Shown here one piece after another: positions 33,611 to 46,424 of a DNA stretch of 64,000 nt (position 1 is the stretch's first letter; each line of letters starts with the position of its first letter). Source of the DNA: Clitoria ternatea. Taxonomy: Eukaryota; Streptophyta; Magnoliopsida; Fabales; Fabaceae. Below the pieces are notes generated by a model. It was not told where the DNA came from. It did no database searches and worked only from the letters and a program-made list of their open reading frames with translations. The position numbers and the translations under genes are program-made. The stretch spans positions 191,464,501-191,528,500 of the forward strand of contig CM075669.1 in assembly GCA_037962975.1 (NCBI GenBank), given 5' to 3'.

Positions 33611-33836
33611 GGAAGAAGGTGGAGCTTGAACCTAAGCCCCCTTAATGAGGTAAGGAAATCATCACCACTAGAGCAACAATGTGCTTGTAATTGATAAATG
33701 ATGCCCACTATTTATGTGTTAGACCTACGAAAAGCGAAATAATAAAAAAACACAACATAGACATAGTAAATTAGTTTCAAACCTAGTCCCTTGAAGCTCT
33801 AGCGCTCACGTTTCACCATTGGGCCAAGTGCGCATT
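33611..33836 (-). other. Two tRNA-like A/B-box modules (possible SINE heads)
   Basis: On the minus strand, module 1 has CTCTAGTGGTGAT (near 33673-33661) followed by GGTTCAAGCTCC (33632-33621). Module 2 has TGGCCCAATGGTGAAA (33826-33811) followed by GGTTTGAAACT (near 33783). These resemble the RNA polymerase III A box (TRGCNNAGTGG) and B box (GGTTCGANNCC) at about the normal spacing, each with one or two mismatches. No cloverleaf closes cleanly, so they are not tRNA genes. Confidence 0.35.
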
Positions 33837-35560
33837 TCAATAAAAACATGACCACCAGAAATACTTGATTCAAAGTTCTGGCCCAGACCCTTTTTAAAAA
33901 AACAAGTTTCAGGCCTTAACCCACTCGGCCCAAATTAAACCTAATATATAAAAAGAAAATAGAGAGGGGGGGAAGGCATGGTTACGGCGGCCATAGAAAG
34001 GAAAAAGAGGGGGAGAGAAAAAGAGAAAAGAGGGAGAGACCATCGGTGGCCAACTAGTGGTGGTCATGGCTTTAACGAGGGCCTCACGATGGTGGCACGG
34101 TGATGAGGATGGAGACGACGAAGCGGGTGACATTTATGGTAGTTTTGGGTCTTCTTGTCATTCTTTTATTTTATGTTTTTGTTTGTTTTGTTATAGGTTT
34201 GTTGACGGGGGTAAGTTTGGTTTGACGGAGGAGGACGGTGATGGTGGTTTGGGTGGAGGAGCCGCGGGTGTGGTTATGATGGTGGCGGGTTAGAGGTGGT
34301 CATGATGGTGACAGTTTTATGCTGAAGAGATGGTGGTGGAGGGTTATGATTGTGGGTTTGATAAAGATGGAGGTGATGGTAAGGGGAAGAAGATGAAATT
34401 GTTTTTTCTTCTCCTTTAATTGTAATTTTTTTGTGTGTTTGATACCTATAACTGTTGTTTTGATTTTCTCTGAAATTTTAAGTTGTTTGATCCCTATTGT
34501 TCTACCTTTGTTGAAAATTTTTCTGTTGTTTATATTTTGATTTTGGGTTCTTGTGAGACTTATGTCATTTCCCTTTTCATGTTTCAAATTCAAATCCAAG
34601 GTCTTTTTTATTTCCATTTTACTATCATTAGTATTTTGGTTGTTCTGGGTATAAACCAACAGCAAGGGTAACATTTGACTCTATGACTTGTAATGTCAAG
34701 TATCCCCTGTTGTGCTCTGTGAGCTCTGCCTAAGTCATCTCTTCTTCTAAAGTCCTTAGTTTTTGTTCAATGAGGAAGACAGAATAAAAAAAGGAAAGAA
34801 AAAACAAATAAAATAAAAATAGAAATAAAATAATAAAGGAAAGTAGGCCTATAAAATAAAAATAAATTGATACCAAAAAGATACTCGGACAAAATAGAGT
34901 GTTCATAGTTTGTCATAGATTTCTGTCATTAATGTTTTGTTAACTAATAACATCTCAATGATGACATGACAATAATGACATGATAATGATGACATGACAT
35001 TTCTATTTGTCATATCATTAGTTAATAGAAAGCATTAACAACAAAGACCTGAGTAAGACTTAAATCTTTCTAGGGACTAATATCACACAAAAAATTATAT
35101 AGGGACTAATGACAAAACTGGATAACTTTTCAGAAACCAAAAACATAATTAAGCATATTTTAAATTTGTTCAATCAACTAATCACTCCTTTAGATTCATT
35201 ATGGAAAAAAAAATCAAATTAATGATTCGGTCTCTATACTAGACCCTCATTTACAAATGAGTCTATACACTAAAAAAATCCTATATTTTAATCCTTATAT
35301 GTAACTAAACTTGAAAATTGATCCTTACTGTTTCTTTTATTTTAACATCCTTTATTTTTCTAACAGTTTAAGGCATATTTGACACTTTTAAATTATCATA
35401 ATGCTAACATTGTTTATCAAAATACAAATGGTGAGGACCAACTTATAAGTAGAGGAACCAAATGATTAACTAAACAAAAAAAAACAAGATCTACATTTCT
35501 AGTATATTTACTACAATTGTTCTCTTATCATAACTGTTAGCCTTGATCTCTTGATCGTTT
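33837..35560. other. Intergenic DNA, dispersed-repeat remnants, no gene supported
   Basis: 33950-34330 is G/GA-rich with short open frames of low-complexity composition (Gly/Asp/Trp-rich) that I do not accept as genes. 34900-35000 has short ATGACATGACA direct repeats. 35080-35160 and 35225-35350 carry the phrases GGGACTAATGACAAAACT and TTAATCCTTATATG, which look like old transposon remnants of unknown class. Confidence 0.4.
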
Positions 35561-36055
35561 TCAAATTTTGACGAAAAGTAAATGATTCAGGTATAGCTTT
35601 CCTGTATGTCCAAGCTGACTCCAACGTTCCAACTAGCCTAAATTAGAGCTTTTACCCTATCAGAAGGGCACAAAAGAAGATCTAATGTATACCATTGTAT
35701 CCGAGGTACCCCTAATTCTGACGTCAAAATTGTATCAAATGTCACATCACCCTGCACCTACTAAAAAACTACTGACAGCATCATGATTACGTTAGTACAT
35801 GTTTCCCACTATAAGTGCACCACTCATTAAATGGCAAAGGTATGTTCATTATTGTACTTATACCTCATACACCTTTTGCTAATACGCTTATTGACTTAGG
35901 CATCACAAGAGTGTTGAGGGACACCTCTTTTTTAGTCCCTTTCAGTTTTAATACAGGTTACCTCAGACTTCAAGCTAGACCATAGATCTTATACATTAGA
36001 GCACACCTACCCGTTCCCTACCAAATCCTCATAACTCAATCATATAACTAGAAGG
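35561..36055 (+). repeat. Diverged dispersed repeat, copy A
   Basis: About 490 bp that matches, at moderate identity, 37620-37765 and then 39045-39305. Shared phrases include GCTTTTACCCTATCAGAAGGGC, CAAATGTCACAT, CATCATGATTAC, CACTCATTAAAT and TCTTATACATTAGA. Class not recognised. Confidence 0.7.
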
Positions 36056-36149
36056 GTACCTTGATATAAAGATGAATTAATGGTTCAAAATAAGGAAAAT
36101 CTTTTAGGTAGCTGCTTGAGCAGCTAAAGTGAAGTTAGAGCAACAACAT

Positions 36150-37261
36150 AAGAAGAGGATTCAATTAAGCATGCAAAGGAAGTGTACCAAATCTATTGTA
36201 GTTTCAAAATAAAGGTTGTCAATCCATAAAGACTTGTTAGATATTACAACAATTTATGATTAATACTAATTTACCACCGAACATATACAAAGAATTGTCA
36301 CTTTCAAATACAAAGATAGTTTGTGATTTTTGTGATTTTCTTAGGTTACAAAAATAGAAAATTGCTTTAAAGGAAGAAATATAATGAGAAAAATATTAGG
36401 ATCAAACCTTAATGGTTCAATTTATGGTGCTGCAAATATTTATTTCAATTACGTAATTAATCAATTACCGAAACTCAAAGTCCCGAACTGAGTCCCTCAA
36501 AGCTTAGATTCCAAACTCTATCTTTAATTGAAGATTCCGTTAACGATTAGCGATAGAACTTGCATTAGGAATGAGTATTACCGGCTATGATTCTTAATCT
36601 TTTTCCTAGAAATCAAGGATAATATGTAATCCAATCCTAGATCCATTCGAACTTGTAAAAACACATACATGATTGATTCTCCCTTTGAAACATGAATTAG
36701 ACGAAAAAGTTGAATTACTAACTATGATTAATTACATAACGGAACCAAAATACTTATAAGTTCATAAATCTACTTTGGTTGCTCAATCCCAACTAAGAAA
36801 GAAGCTTAACCATGGTGGAACTTACAAGTGATTCAATAATGAAATTCCAAGAGTTCAAGAAAAAGATGAAGATTTGATGATGAAAAATGGCAAAATCTTT
36901 TCTCGTGCTATGTTTCCTTTGTTCCACCTTTTCAAATTCTATTTTAGGCTTTCCAAAATGGCCCAATAACAGAGTGAGTCAAATATTGCATTGCATGGCT
37001 TACATAAGCGAGTAGATCATTTTTTTCTTTGCTCGCCTAGGTGTGCTACCAAAAGGTTACCTCCTCTCTTTTCCATGCTATGCTTGCTTTTTTTTATCAT
37101 TGTTTTCCTACAAAACATAGAGAAAACACAAAATTAGGCTGATTTATCCAGATAACTCAATATTTATACAATGGACGAGAGATTTACTAATTACAAAGTG
37201 TTTTACTACTCAAAATAAGGTTAAACATATAGAAAAATGAACATAAAATGTACAACTAACA
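36150..37261 (-). repeat. LTR-like fragment, minus orientation
   Basis: On the minus strand it begins TGTTAGTTGTACATTTTATG at 37261. Near its other end it has the phrase GTCAATCCATAAAGACTTG (plus strand, 36218), similar to the region following the start site of Athila-like LTRs, and runs of yeast-like AATTAATCAATTACC. It resembles the solo LTR at 49189-50807 in layout. I could not find a TSD or a definite left end, so this is tentative. Confidence 0.35.
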
Positions 37262-37619
37262 ATGTTAAGTCTTTTATTTATATAAACCAAGGTCTATGGT
37301 GAAACTTGGCTATTTAACCCATGCCATTAAAACCCAGGCATACATCATTATTATGACTCAAAGTTACAACGTAAACAAGTGTAACTGCCTTGAAATTCAA
37401 AAGCATCCATTCCCAGCATTCCACGTGTACCACATGCCACAAAAAATTTAAAGGTGGGAGCTTAACAGTCACGACAACTAATGCACATTCAAAATTTGGA
37501 GTTCAAAATTCAGATTTTTACCTCCTACGTCATACATGAAGACAACAATTTCAACTTAACATCAGGCACCCATCCTCCGACATCAAGACCGGGGACATAT
37601 AATTTAGACATGGCATACT
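37262..37619. other. Intergenic DNA, nothing recognised
   Basis: AT-rich single-copy-looking sequence without supported ORF or repeat. Confidence 0.4.
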
Positions 37620-37765
37620 GGTAACCTTGACATTTTTGCTAGCTCGAATTAAAGCCTTTACCCTTTTCAGAGGGCATATTAGAAGATATGTTGTAGACTA
37701 TTGCATGTGAGGTGCCCCTAATACCGACAACATCACACACCCCGTCAAATGTCACATATGTTGTG
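37620..37765 (+). repeat. Diverged dispersed repeat, copy B left part
   Basis: Matches copy A (35640-35750), from the AAAGCCTTTACCC phrase to the CAAATGTCACAT phrase. Copy B is then interrupted by about 1.25 kb that includes the CACTA end. Confidence 0.65.
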
Positions 37766-38495
37766 ATTAACTATTAAATATGTAACTTGATCAATCACTT
37801 ATCATTAGTTTCTTAGGGTTCAATATCTTAAGTTGACTAGACATTGACAGCTTTGATTAGGACATTTTTATTACAATTGTCTTAAGGTAGTGATGAGAAA
37901 GGTTATAGAAATGAATGAATACTACTGTGATAAATAAAAACTTGAGTAGTACACTGTTTATGGTTGAACTATTGGGCCTATATATTATCAAAAGGGATTC
38001 ATGAGTTGGACAAAAAAAAAGGATTAATAGAATATGGTTATACACACTTCTGACTTTTGTGATTGACTATTAAATATGCAGTGATTATTATTAAATATAT
38101 AGTGATTTAGTCATAATTAATGATAGAATTTTTGTGAACTTTATCAGCAGGCTGATATTGAAGATGATTGAGAAGATGCTTCTGTTTTTCAATCTCACAG
38201 TCCTCATTCATCCTCCTAAACTGCATTAGTCAAAGTGGACAACTACCTTTGCTGAGATCGCTCTCTTAAGTTCTTGGTCATTGAAGAAACCTTTTTTCCT
38301 TATATGTTCTGTTTTCTATTGTATGTGCACAATATTTTTCTAGTTGTAAAGAACAAGTTTAAGAGAAAGGAATTAGAAGAAAATATTGGCGTTCAACATA
38401 ATCAAATTTGAGTTAGATGTCTAATGTTTCTTTTAGCTGACTTTTTCATTATATGATTTTGAAGTTGATGCTTTTTAAAATTATAATGAAAGTGT
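37766..38495. other. Intergenic DNA between copy B left part and the CACTA repeats
   Basis: A short direct repeat (GTGATT-A/G-ACTATTAAATATG) is at about 37755 and 38061. No other feature seen. It may belong to the insertion that split copy B. Confidence 0.4.
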
Positions 38496-39016
38496 ACTGG
38501 CCAGGAACGAAATATACTGAATTAAAAATTAAAAAAAAGTGTATTTTTGTACCGGGCACAACCAAGACCGGTGAAAAAAGTCCATATTTTGTACCGGACG
38601 TAAACAAATGGACCGGTGAGAAAAGTCCATATTTTGTATCGGCCGTAAACAAATGGACCAGTGAGAAAAGTCCATATTTTGTACCAGGTGTTACAAATGG
38701 ACCGGTGAGAAAAGTTTATTTTTGTACCGGGCCTAAAGGAAACAACCGGTGAGAAAAGTCTGAATTTGTACCGGGCTAAAAAAAGGACCGGTGTGATTAA
38801 TTGTTTTTATATCGTTTATTTTTCACAGGACCGGTGTAATTATTATTTTTTATACCGGTCGTTTTAAATAAGACCGGTGTAAAAAACTTTTTTTCACCGG
38901 TCCCAAAACCAGTATAAAAAGTCCATATTTTTCTTACCGGCTCCATCTACAGCGATCCTAGAACCGGTGTAAAAAGCCAAAAAGGACCGGTGTAAAAAAT
39001 CTTTTTTCCACTAGTG
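38496..39016. mobile_element. CACTA-type DNA transposon end (one side only)
   Basis: About 13 ACCGGTG/TACCGG units spaced 20-60 bp, many as ACCGGTGAGAAAAGTCCATA, end in TTTTTTCCACTAGTG with CACTAGTG at 39009-39016. Read from the right this is CACTAGTGGAAAAAAG followed by sub-terminal ACCGG repeats in both orientations, the usual layout of a plant CACTA terminus. No matching left CACTA end and no transposase ORF are visible, so it is a fragment or a degraded non-autonomous copy. Confidence 0.7.
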
Positions 39017-39044
39017 CATAACTCGACAAGATCTCAACAACCAC

Positions 39045-39305
39045 TTAAATGATATTGACAACATCATGATTACCTATGTGATTGCTTCCCAATATATAAA
39101 TATAACACTCATTAAATACCAAAGACATGTTTCTCATTGCATTCAACTATCTTACACACTTTTTATTGACTTAGATATCAGGAAAGCTTTAAAAAACACC
39201 TCCATTTGATCCATTTCAACTTTATTGAAGTTACCCTCAAACTAGACCCTAAATCTTATACATTAGAACGCGCACACAAGATGGTACCAAATCCTCCCAA
39301 CTCCA
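39045..39305 (+). repeat. Diverged dispersed repeat, copy B right part
   Basis: Continues copy B after the CACTA end; matches copy A 35775-36040 (CATCATGATTACC, CACTCATTAAATACC, TCTTATACATTAGA, ACCAAATCCTCC). Confidence 0.65.
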
Positions 39306-42300
39306 TGGATATATATATATTTCTTTAATTACGCTTGAATGTACCAATTTCAAATTTAATTAAGACCTGTTAAAAGACTTGATAACTAAATAATCGCTAA
39401 GTACACGACACATGTATATGTTTAAACTTATTTGGCAACTTTCGCAGAATACAACAGCAATTTGAAATTCTAAACTCCCACCAATCAACTTGTCTGTTTA
39501 CATGTGATAAAAAATGTTGGAAAACTAAGTAGCTCGTATTTATTACGATATCTGAAAAAAAGATGACCGCTCCTATCAAGAATGAGTTTAGATTGGCTAC
39601 GAGATGAATGTAAAATTTATGATTTCTACAATCAACCGCGATGAAATCAGTTTCTTATGTGGGTATCTTAATTAACTGAAACTTTTCAATTTCTTAACAA
39701 AAACTACTGAAGTGGGATCGAGAATGACATGAAAACTAATTGAAGTCTTTAACAAATATATTTTGTATGAATTAATTGGTTACCACGTCATGAATGAGAA
39801 AATTAGAGCTAAGATTTGGTACAATATATGCAAATAGTAGTATTCTTTTAATGTTGATGTACATAAAGTATTTTTCCAAATAAAATGACATGCCCCATGC
39901 AAATATAAACGGGTAACATTAGCTTGGAAAGTGTTTGGTGGCCAGACAACATCTACAAATGAGTTGTGCCGAAAGATACAATGCCTTTCCTTTCAAAATT
40001 TCTTTCTCTCGTTATTAAGTACATGTACTTTGTTGGCCTTTTCTTTGGTACCCCATAATTCTCCTAATACACTCATTTTTTCTAGTGTGAGCAAATTTAG
40101 AATTATCAATCATCTTAATTTCAAACATTTTGTTTAATCGCAAGTTGGGTATGCACATCCTGCTAAATGTGCTAAATATATCCATGGGTTACATCATTGC
40201 TACACGCAAATATAGTCACTATAATCACTAATTGATAAGAAAGAAGATAGAGTGAGAGAAACCGCCCATAAGGATGTTAAGAGGACAAATCTGTTTCTTC
40301 TCTATAGATCATGACTCATCTCCATGTGGGACGGTATCATACTTTGAGTTTTTGGTTGGTAGAGGGGAATCCATCCTCTACCTTTCTTTACGTCATGCTT
40401 GTCAAATCCGAAGGCCAAAAAAGGATTATGAATATGAAACTTTCTTTGTATTTTTAATTTACTATATTTTAATCTCGATTTAATGCAAAAAAAAAGAAAG
40501 AAAGATAACATTTTTATAAAGTTAAGTACTAGTGTGCATATAAATTTAGAAACCAACCAGTAAACGAAGATTAATTAATTTCAAAGTTAATTATTTTTTT
40601 ATGCTAAAGTTAAGTTAACTATTTGTCCAATATTTTCTTAATTAGCACTATAAGAAGTAATTTAACTGTTCATTGAACTGTAATTGATTATAATGCAGCT
40701 ATCTCTAAAGTTAAATCCATTATACGTACGAGGGATTTGAAATTTTGAACAATTTTCATCAAGTCATACATTTGAAATTGGAAAAAGTAAACTTTATTCC
40801 TTTAAATTTTGGTTAAAATAAAGTCCAACCCCATGAAGATAAGGCACGTAACTGAATTACAATTTCTTTTGTAGCGTCAAATTAACCAACCGCAGCCCTC
40901 AATTGACTTTTTTTTTTCTGTGAAATATAAGCTATGTTCCTCTTCAAATTTTGTTATAAATTTCATTTAAAATAACAGTAGTGAGGGAGAAAAAACCTAA
41001 CGCTGTATATATCTATATTAAGATGGTAGATGTAGTTTTCATACGGTTCTCTTCTTTAAGAAAATTACTTCACATCATAATGATTTTAGTATATATATGA
41101 TTTTAGAATCTATGATTCTCATATATATTTAGTAGTGAGATAAACTTACCTTGATACACGAGAAACCCAATAAAAATAAGTTCTTTTATCTCCTTTTTCC
41201 AATGTGCCTCTTTACCTTTTTTTTTCCTCCTCACACTCTTTCTTGATGGTTAATAGTGAGTCACTTTCTTAACAAAGACAAAACCCTCTTGATTTCTATT
41301 ATTTTTTATTTTATAGAGGTTTCAAAATAACTTCTTTTTATTTTATTAAATCATATTTAGACCCATAATTATATTTCACATGAGTCACATTATTTAATTC
41401 ATTTAAAATAATAGTAGTAAAAGGGGAAAAAAAAAGGTGTAGAAATTAGGATTAAAAGGCCTAACACTTTATATATCTATAGCAAGAACCAATATTGGCC
41501 TTAGAGGGCCATGCAAACTAAATCTTTTTATTCACATTTAGTCTCTTCTAAATAGAGGATAAATTTTTAATAATAAAATAAAAGATACATTTCAAGGAAA
41601 AGATTTCGTCAGCAATGGATACACACATGTTTGTAAGTTATAAAATAAATTTTATGTACAACAAATAAAAGAATTGTTAAACTCTCCTGATTTTTAAATC
41701 AGTTATAGCTTCGTATTTTTATTATTTTTAATGCAGCTTTAAGTTTAGATGATACATTATTAAAAAAAAGGAAAGAAATCCCAAAATTTTTAGAGAAACT
41801 TCAAATCAATTGATAGCTTTTTATAACTGTTGAGAATCTCGTTTCCTTGGAAGTTATCCCATTTAGAAGTACATATGAGATATGGATGAGAATGAGGTGC
41901 GTGATGCATGGTATATTGTCATCATCCACTTGAGCACACATGAAATTAGTCCTTAAGCAAAAAGATTAACATTAAGACCTTAGGGAGGGGGGCTATTAGT
42001 ATCTTTTGGAAATACTCTGACTACAAATATAGCCAATTAGTCGCTTCTTGTGTGCGTTTATGTCTCCCTACATTGGTCGGCTTGACCGTATTCCCAATAA
42101 CTTTAGGACAAGCACCCCACTAAGCCTCAATTTGTGTTATGTCGCACTCATAAGTTTTCTTCACTAAATACCTCAATCTCAATCATCCCTAATGCCAATA
42201 CATTGTTGAATATGTTGATTGATTAGGCCTTGCATTGCCTTTATTGTAGAAATTTGAACTCAGATTCCGGATTTTTTCTTAAAGCTAAGGGCGTCTCTCG

Positions 42301-44103
42301 GTTACTTACTTTGAGACAAAAATTATCAAAATAAAAACATAATAGAATTCAGACCTCTTATAATTCATACTTAACAGACCTATCTGTGTCTCTTGAGTGT
42401 TGTTTTAAATTAACATTAGTTTTGAGATTTGTGTAAATGTGAAATATGCAGTTACAAATGTCAAATCAAACTAACTCTAAAAGGCCAATTAATTGAACAA
42501 TTGTGTTACTGATGGGGGATGGCAAAGGCCTTCAAAGGGTTAAAATTGATGCTCTTGGGTAGATTAATAGTTCCTTTGCTTTTTGGTACAAAGTTTGGTA
42601 GGTGTTTTAAGTGCCCTCTTCTTATAGTTTTACTGCTTCAACTACTACTCTAAATGGTAGTTTTAATTCTTCAAGCGGCTATGTGGTATTGTAGGCCTTA
42701 TAGACTCGTCCATATTCACAAGTTTCTCTTGTCTTGTAACCTTCTGAGTGTCTGGTGAGAGCATTATTTAGATTCTAAGTTTCCACCTTCAAAGCTCCAA
42801 ACTTATAGTCTAGGATTCTATACTTCTGGTGGTCACTTACCTTTCCATGAGCTGGTGCCCATACCCTACAACAAATAAATGGTTAATTATATACATATGT
42901 TCAGAGTCCAGAGTTTTTGTTCGGTGTGTTAATTTTGTGGAGAAAATAGTTATGATTCCTGTTTGAGGCTTTGTCCACATTTATATAGTGGATATCAATG
43001 CAGACAAGAGGTGGTTACAGCAGATTATAATGCCCATTTTAGTGTGTCTCCCTGGAACACTTTATGCACCAACCATATGGCCATGCCCATTTAATTAAAT
43101 TTCACTTCAATTTAGTTTCACTGGGTGGAAATTGCAATAACTTGAGGCAAGGCAAGGAAATGAGTCATTCACTGGGTTGCCAAATAACATGCATGTATTT
43201 TACCCACCAAGAGTAAACTAAATATATACCCATTAGATTCTTCATCACTAAGTCATGAAAATGAATAACCTTATTCTTTCCAGTGATGCTAGTTTCTTTA
43301 TAATTTTACTTGAGTATGATTGTGAATTGAATGCTAGAGGAAAACACGAGTGGATTAGAAATTTAGAATTGTTGAAAGTCCTTATCTTTTTTGAGTTTGT
43401 TAGAGTCATTCTTTGTTATATCCACGCTTTGTTTTTTTACAAAATTCTTCTAATTATGTTACAGGGTTAAGAAAAGATGGGGAAATTAGTTGATATATTA
43501 GTGTTGATATTGTTTAAGGAATCAAATATGAAATTTTTTTACAAAAAATTAAGAGGAGAAATAGTTTAGAAAATATTTTTAAATTAGTTATTTAACTGAT
43601 GTTACTTATTATATTTTCATTTTAAAATCAAAATATTGTGTTATATGTTCCGAAGAAAGATAAAAGTTTATTAACAATAAAGGGAAATGATGATTGCCAT
43701 ATAAATAACAAAAGTTGTGAGAAGGCTAAAATAGAAGATTAGAAAAAGCAGAATTTGAAGATAGAGCCGTAGTGGAAATGAGAAAAAATGGAAAAGGACC
43801 GCGGATGAAGTGAAACAAAAATACATGTCACTTTTTATTATAACAATAAAATTTTAATTTGTAATATTGAAATTATCGATTCAATCTCTAAATATTATTT
43901 ATTGAGTTTTGATGTATACTTTTGGTATGATAAAAGAAATATATGAATCATGCCAGTCATGGTAGAGACAAGTTAGCCCAATTTTTCCAATTTCGTCAGA
44001 CAAAGTTAACTGCATGTGTTCCACTATTGTTCATTTAAAAATGATTTTTCAAATCTTAAAAAATTAACTGTATTATCATTTTTCTCGATTTATTCAAAAT
44101 TAT
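39306..44103. other. AT-rich intergenic DNA, no gene or clear repeat
   Basis: 4.8 kb without an ORF above about 85 codons and without recognisable protein similarity. Short frames such as 40274-40483 and 43255-43470 have no domain, no codon bias I can see and no neighbours. It forms the 5' flank of Ogre-B; the five bases before the LTR are ATTAT. Confidence 0.6.
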
Positions 44104-45358
44104 TGTGAACACCTCTTTTTGTCCGGCCAATTGGTACAGTTCCATCCTTTGGGCACTCTCTGCTGCACATGGTTCACTTAGAAATTCATAACTCCTTCAT
44201 ATGACCTTCGATTTGCGCAAACCCGGTCTCAAAATTTCCGTAACAAAATTGTCTACGACTTTTGTGAAGACCTTGAAGGCTATATCCTTACCAATTGGTA
44301 CAGTTTTAATAATCTTCCTAGACTTATTTCAGTTTCATGACTGCTCTGCACATCTTTAGGAAAAAATTCATATCTCCCTCATATGATACTGAAATGACCC
44401 TGTTCTTTTTTCTGTGGCTCCACATCAAAGATATCTACAAACTTCATGAAGGTCACAAAAGCTAATTCTCCACCCATTTTGCCCAGTGAATTTATTTTGC
44501 TTGCAAATGTATTTTCGTCACACTCTGGAGCAGTTTTCGTAAATGGGCCATATCTCCCTCGTTTCTTGATGAAAATTTTTGTGCCATATATCAAATTAAA
44601 TCTAAGAGAAAGATCTACAATTTTCATGTTGGACTCTCTTTCAAATTTGGCACTAATTTTTCCTTAAATATGCAAGCAAGTTTCGTGATGAAGAGAATGG
44701 AACCCACCATCAAAATTGTGGTCATGACAAAGGCTTTCAAATTTGCAACAAATTGTCACCTAAGCCTACTAATTTTGACCAAGTCAAAATTAAATCAAGA
44801 AACAAGCTCCCAAAGTGCAGAATTTTTATCCAAAAGAAACACTCCAAATTGCCATGCTCTCCATGACCCACACTTGGTCCTACATGAAGAAAAATTACAA
44901 AACAAAAGCTACCATTACTTCTCCAATTGTTCTCACGGTTTCAAGGCTTCTTTTATCATTAAAATATGCAATTAAATGGTCACATACAAGTCCATTTTCA
45001 GCTGCACCTAACAAGGCCCCATGTACCAATATTTTATGCAAAGTGTTGGTAACTTTAAGCTCTATTCACGTTATGCACCAAGCAAGGTTCCATGTACAAA
45101 AAATTATTCAATGCAAATAATGGACAAAGGCAAATACTTCCAACGTGAAAGGCTTCCAAGTGCTGAATGTCTAGACAAAATATTGTCACTTTATTGCATA
45201 AAATAAATTCAAAAGAAGAAACATAACATGCCTTACACTCTCACGGCCATGAAGGATTAATGAGCATGTTCCCTTTTGCTCTAAAAAAGCTAACGTGAAG
45301 CATTATGGCAAGGGAAATGGGCTGAATTTTTATGTCCAAAAACCAGCCATGGAAATGC

Positions 45359-45366
45359 TATAAATA
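45359..45366 (+). promoter_or_regulatory. TATA box of the Ogre-B LTR
   Basis: GCTATAAATAAAGAG is a good TATAAATA match in the middle of the LTR, with a purine-rich leader following. Initiation about 30 bp downstream is inferred. Confidence 0.65.
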
Positions 45367-45604
45367 AAGAGCCAAGAGCTGAATGAAGGGGGCTGGAGAG
45401 CACAAATTAGAGGAGGAAAAAGAGAACATACACAGCAAGAAGGGAGAGTCAAAGAGGAAAATTAGAAAAATAGCAGAGAGCAGAGAGGGCAAAGAGAAAA
45501 GAGAGTGCAAACTCAGTGGTTCAAAAAAAAGATCATCTAGAGAGGAAATTATCTCCACATTCTTGAGTTTTGGAAGGTGCTTTTGAATTTTTACAGTGAA
45601 AATT

Positions 45605-45728
45605 CGCAGTAACAGCAACAGTAACAGCAACAGCAGCAACAGCAATAGCAACAACAGCAGCAGTAGTAGCAACAGCAACAGCAACAGCAGCAGTAACAGC
45701 AACAGCAACAGCAACAACAGCAACAGTG
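45605..45728 (+). repeat. CAG/AAC hexamer-type microsatellite in the LTR leader
   Basis: Irregular AACAGC/AACAGT/CAGCAG run of about 120 bp. On the opposite strand it gives long Leu or Val/Ala runs, which are composition artefacts. Confidence 0.92.
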
Positions 45729-46424
45729 GGCAAGAACTCAATCAGTGAGCAAGAATATTTTTTATATATTTTGTGAAAATAGTGTTTATTTTCCAAAAGG
45801 TTGAATTTTTGTACAAGGATCAGATTAGTATTGTTGTATTGGACTTTCTTTTCTCTGCTGTCTCTTGTCGTTATTATGATTCGGTTTTACAGTAGGATAT
45901 TGTGATGTATGCTTGAATCTCTAATCAATCTCTGCTACTGTTTCTATTCATGTTATTGTTCCTGTTTATTTGCTGCTCAATATTGTTACTCAAATTGTTT
46001 GTATATATTTTAGTTCTGTACAGATTTAATTTTTCAAGGGTAGTTGCAATCTTAATTTTATTGCTCAGAATATTAATCCTATTACAAGGAATCAGCCGTC
46101 TGTATACTGTTTCTTTTTCCGGATAGTTCATTCACTGTATAGTTAGAGTGTAATTTTCTTTTAAGGCATTCGCTAGTCTTTGAAAGAATCGGGTTGTATA
46201 AAGCTTAATAAAATGTGATTATCCATGTCTTTTTTTATTTAGTTTCTATTTTTTTTCGTTATTTCAAAATTGTGTCTAATTAAAATTTTAACAACTCAGC
46301 ATTATCTTCAACCAAAAAAATATTACCCATTTTTCACTTTAGTAAGTCTATGTGCTTTTTGTCAAGTTTTTGATAAATTTTTACTATTTGATTTTTTAAA
46401 AAAAAAAATTGTTTTATCAAAAAG

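Noticed and set aside
33611..33836. Functional tRNA genes
   Set aside because: A/B-box-like motifs are present but no full cloverleaf with a closed acceptor stem could be drawn.
33909..34293. Possible small host gene (Gly/Asp-rich frame)
   Set aside because: Short, low complexity, no recognisable domain, no splice or promoter context; surrounded by repeat remnants.
45358..45741. Minus-strand poly-Leu and Val/Ala-rich frames
   Set aside because: Products of the CAG/AAC microsatellite; no conserved domain.
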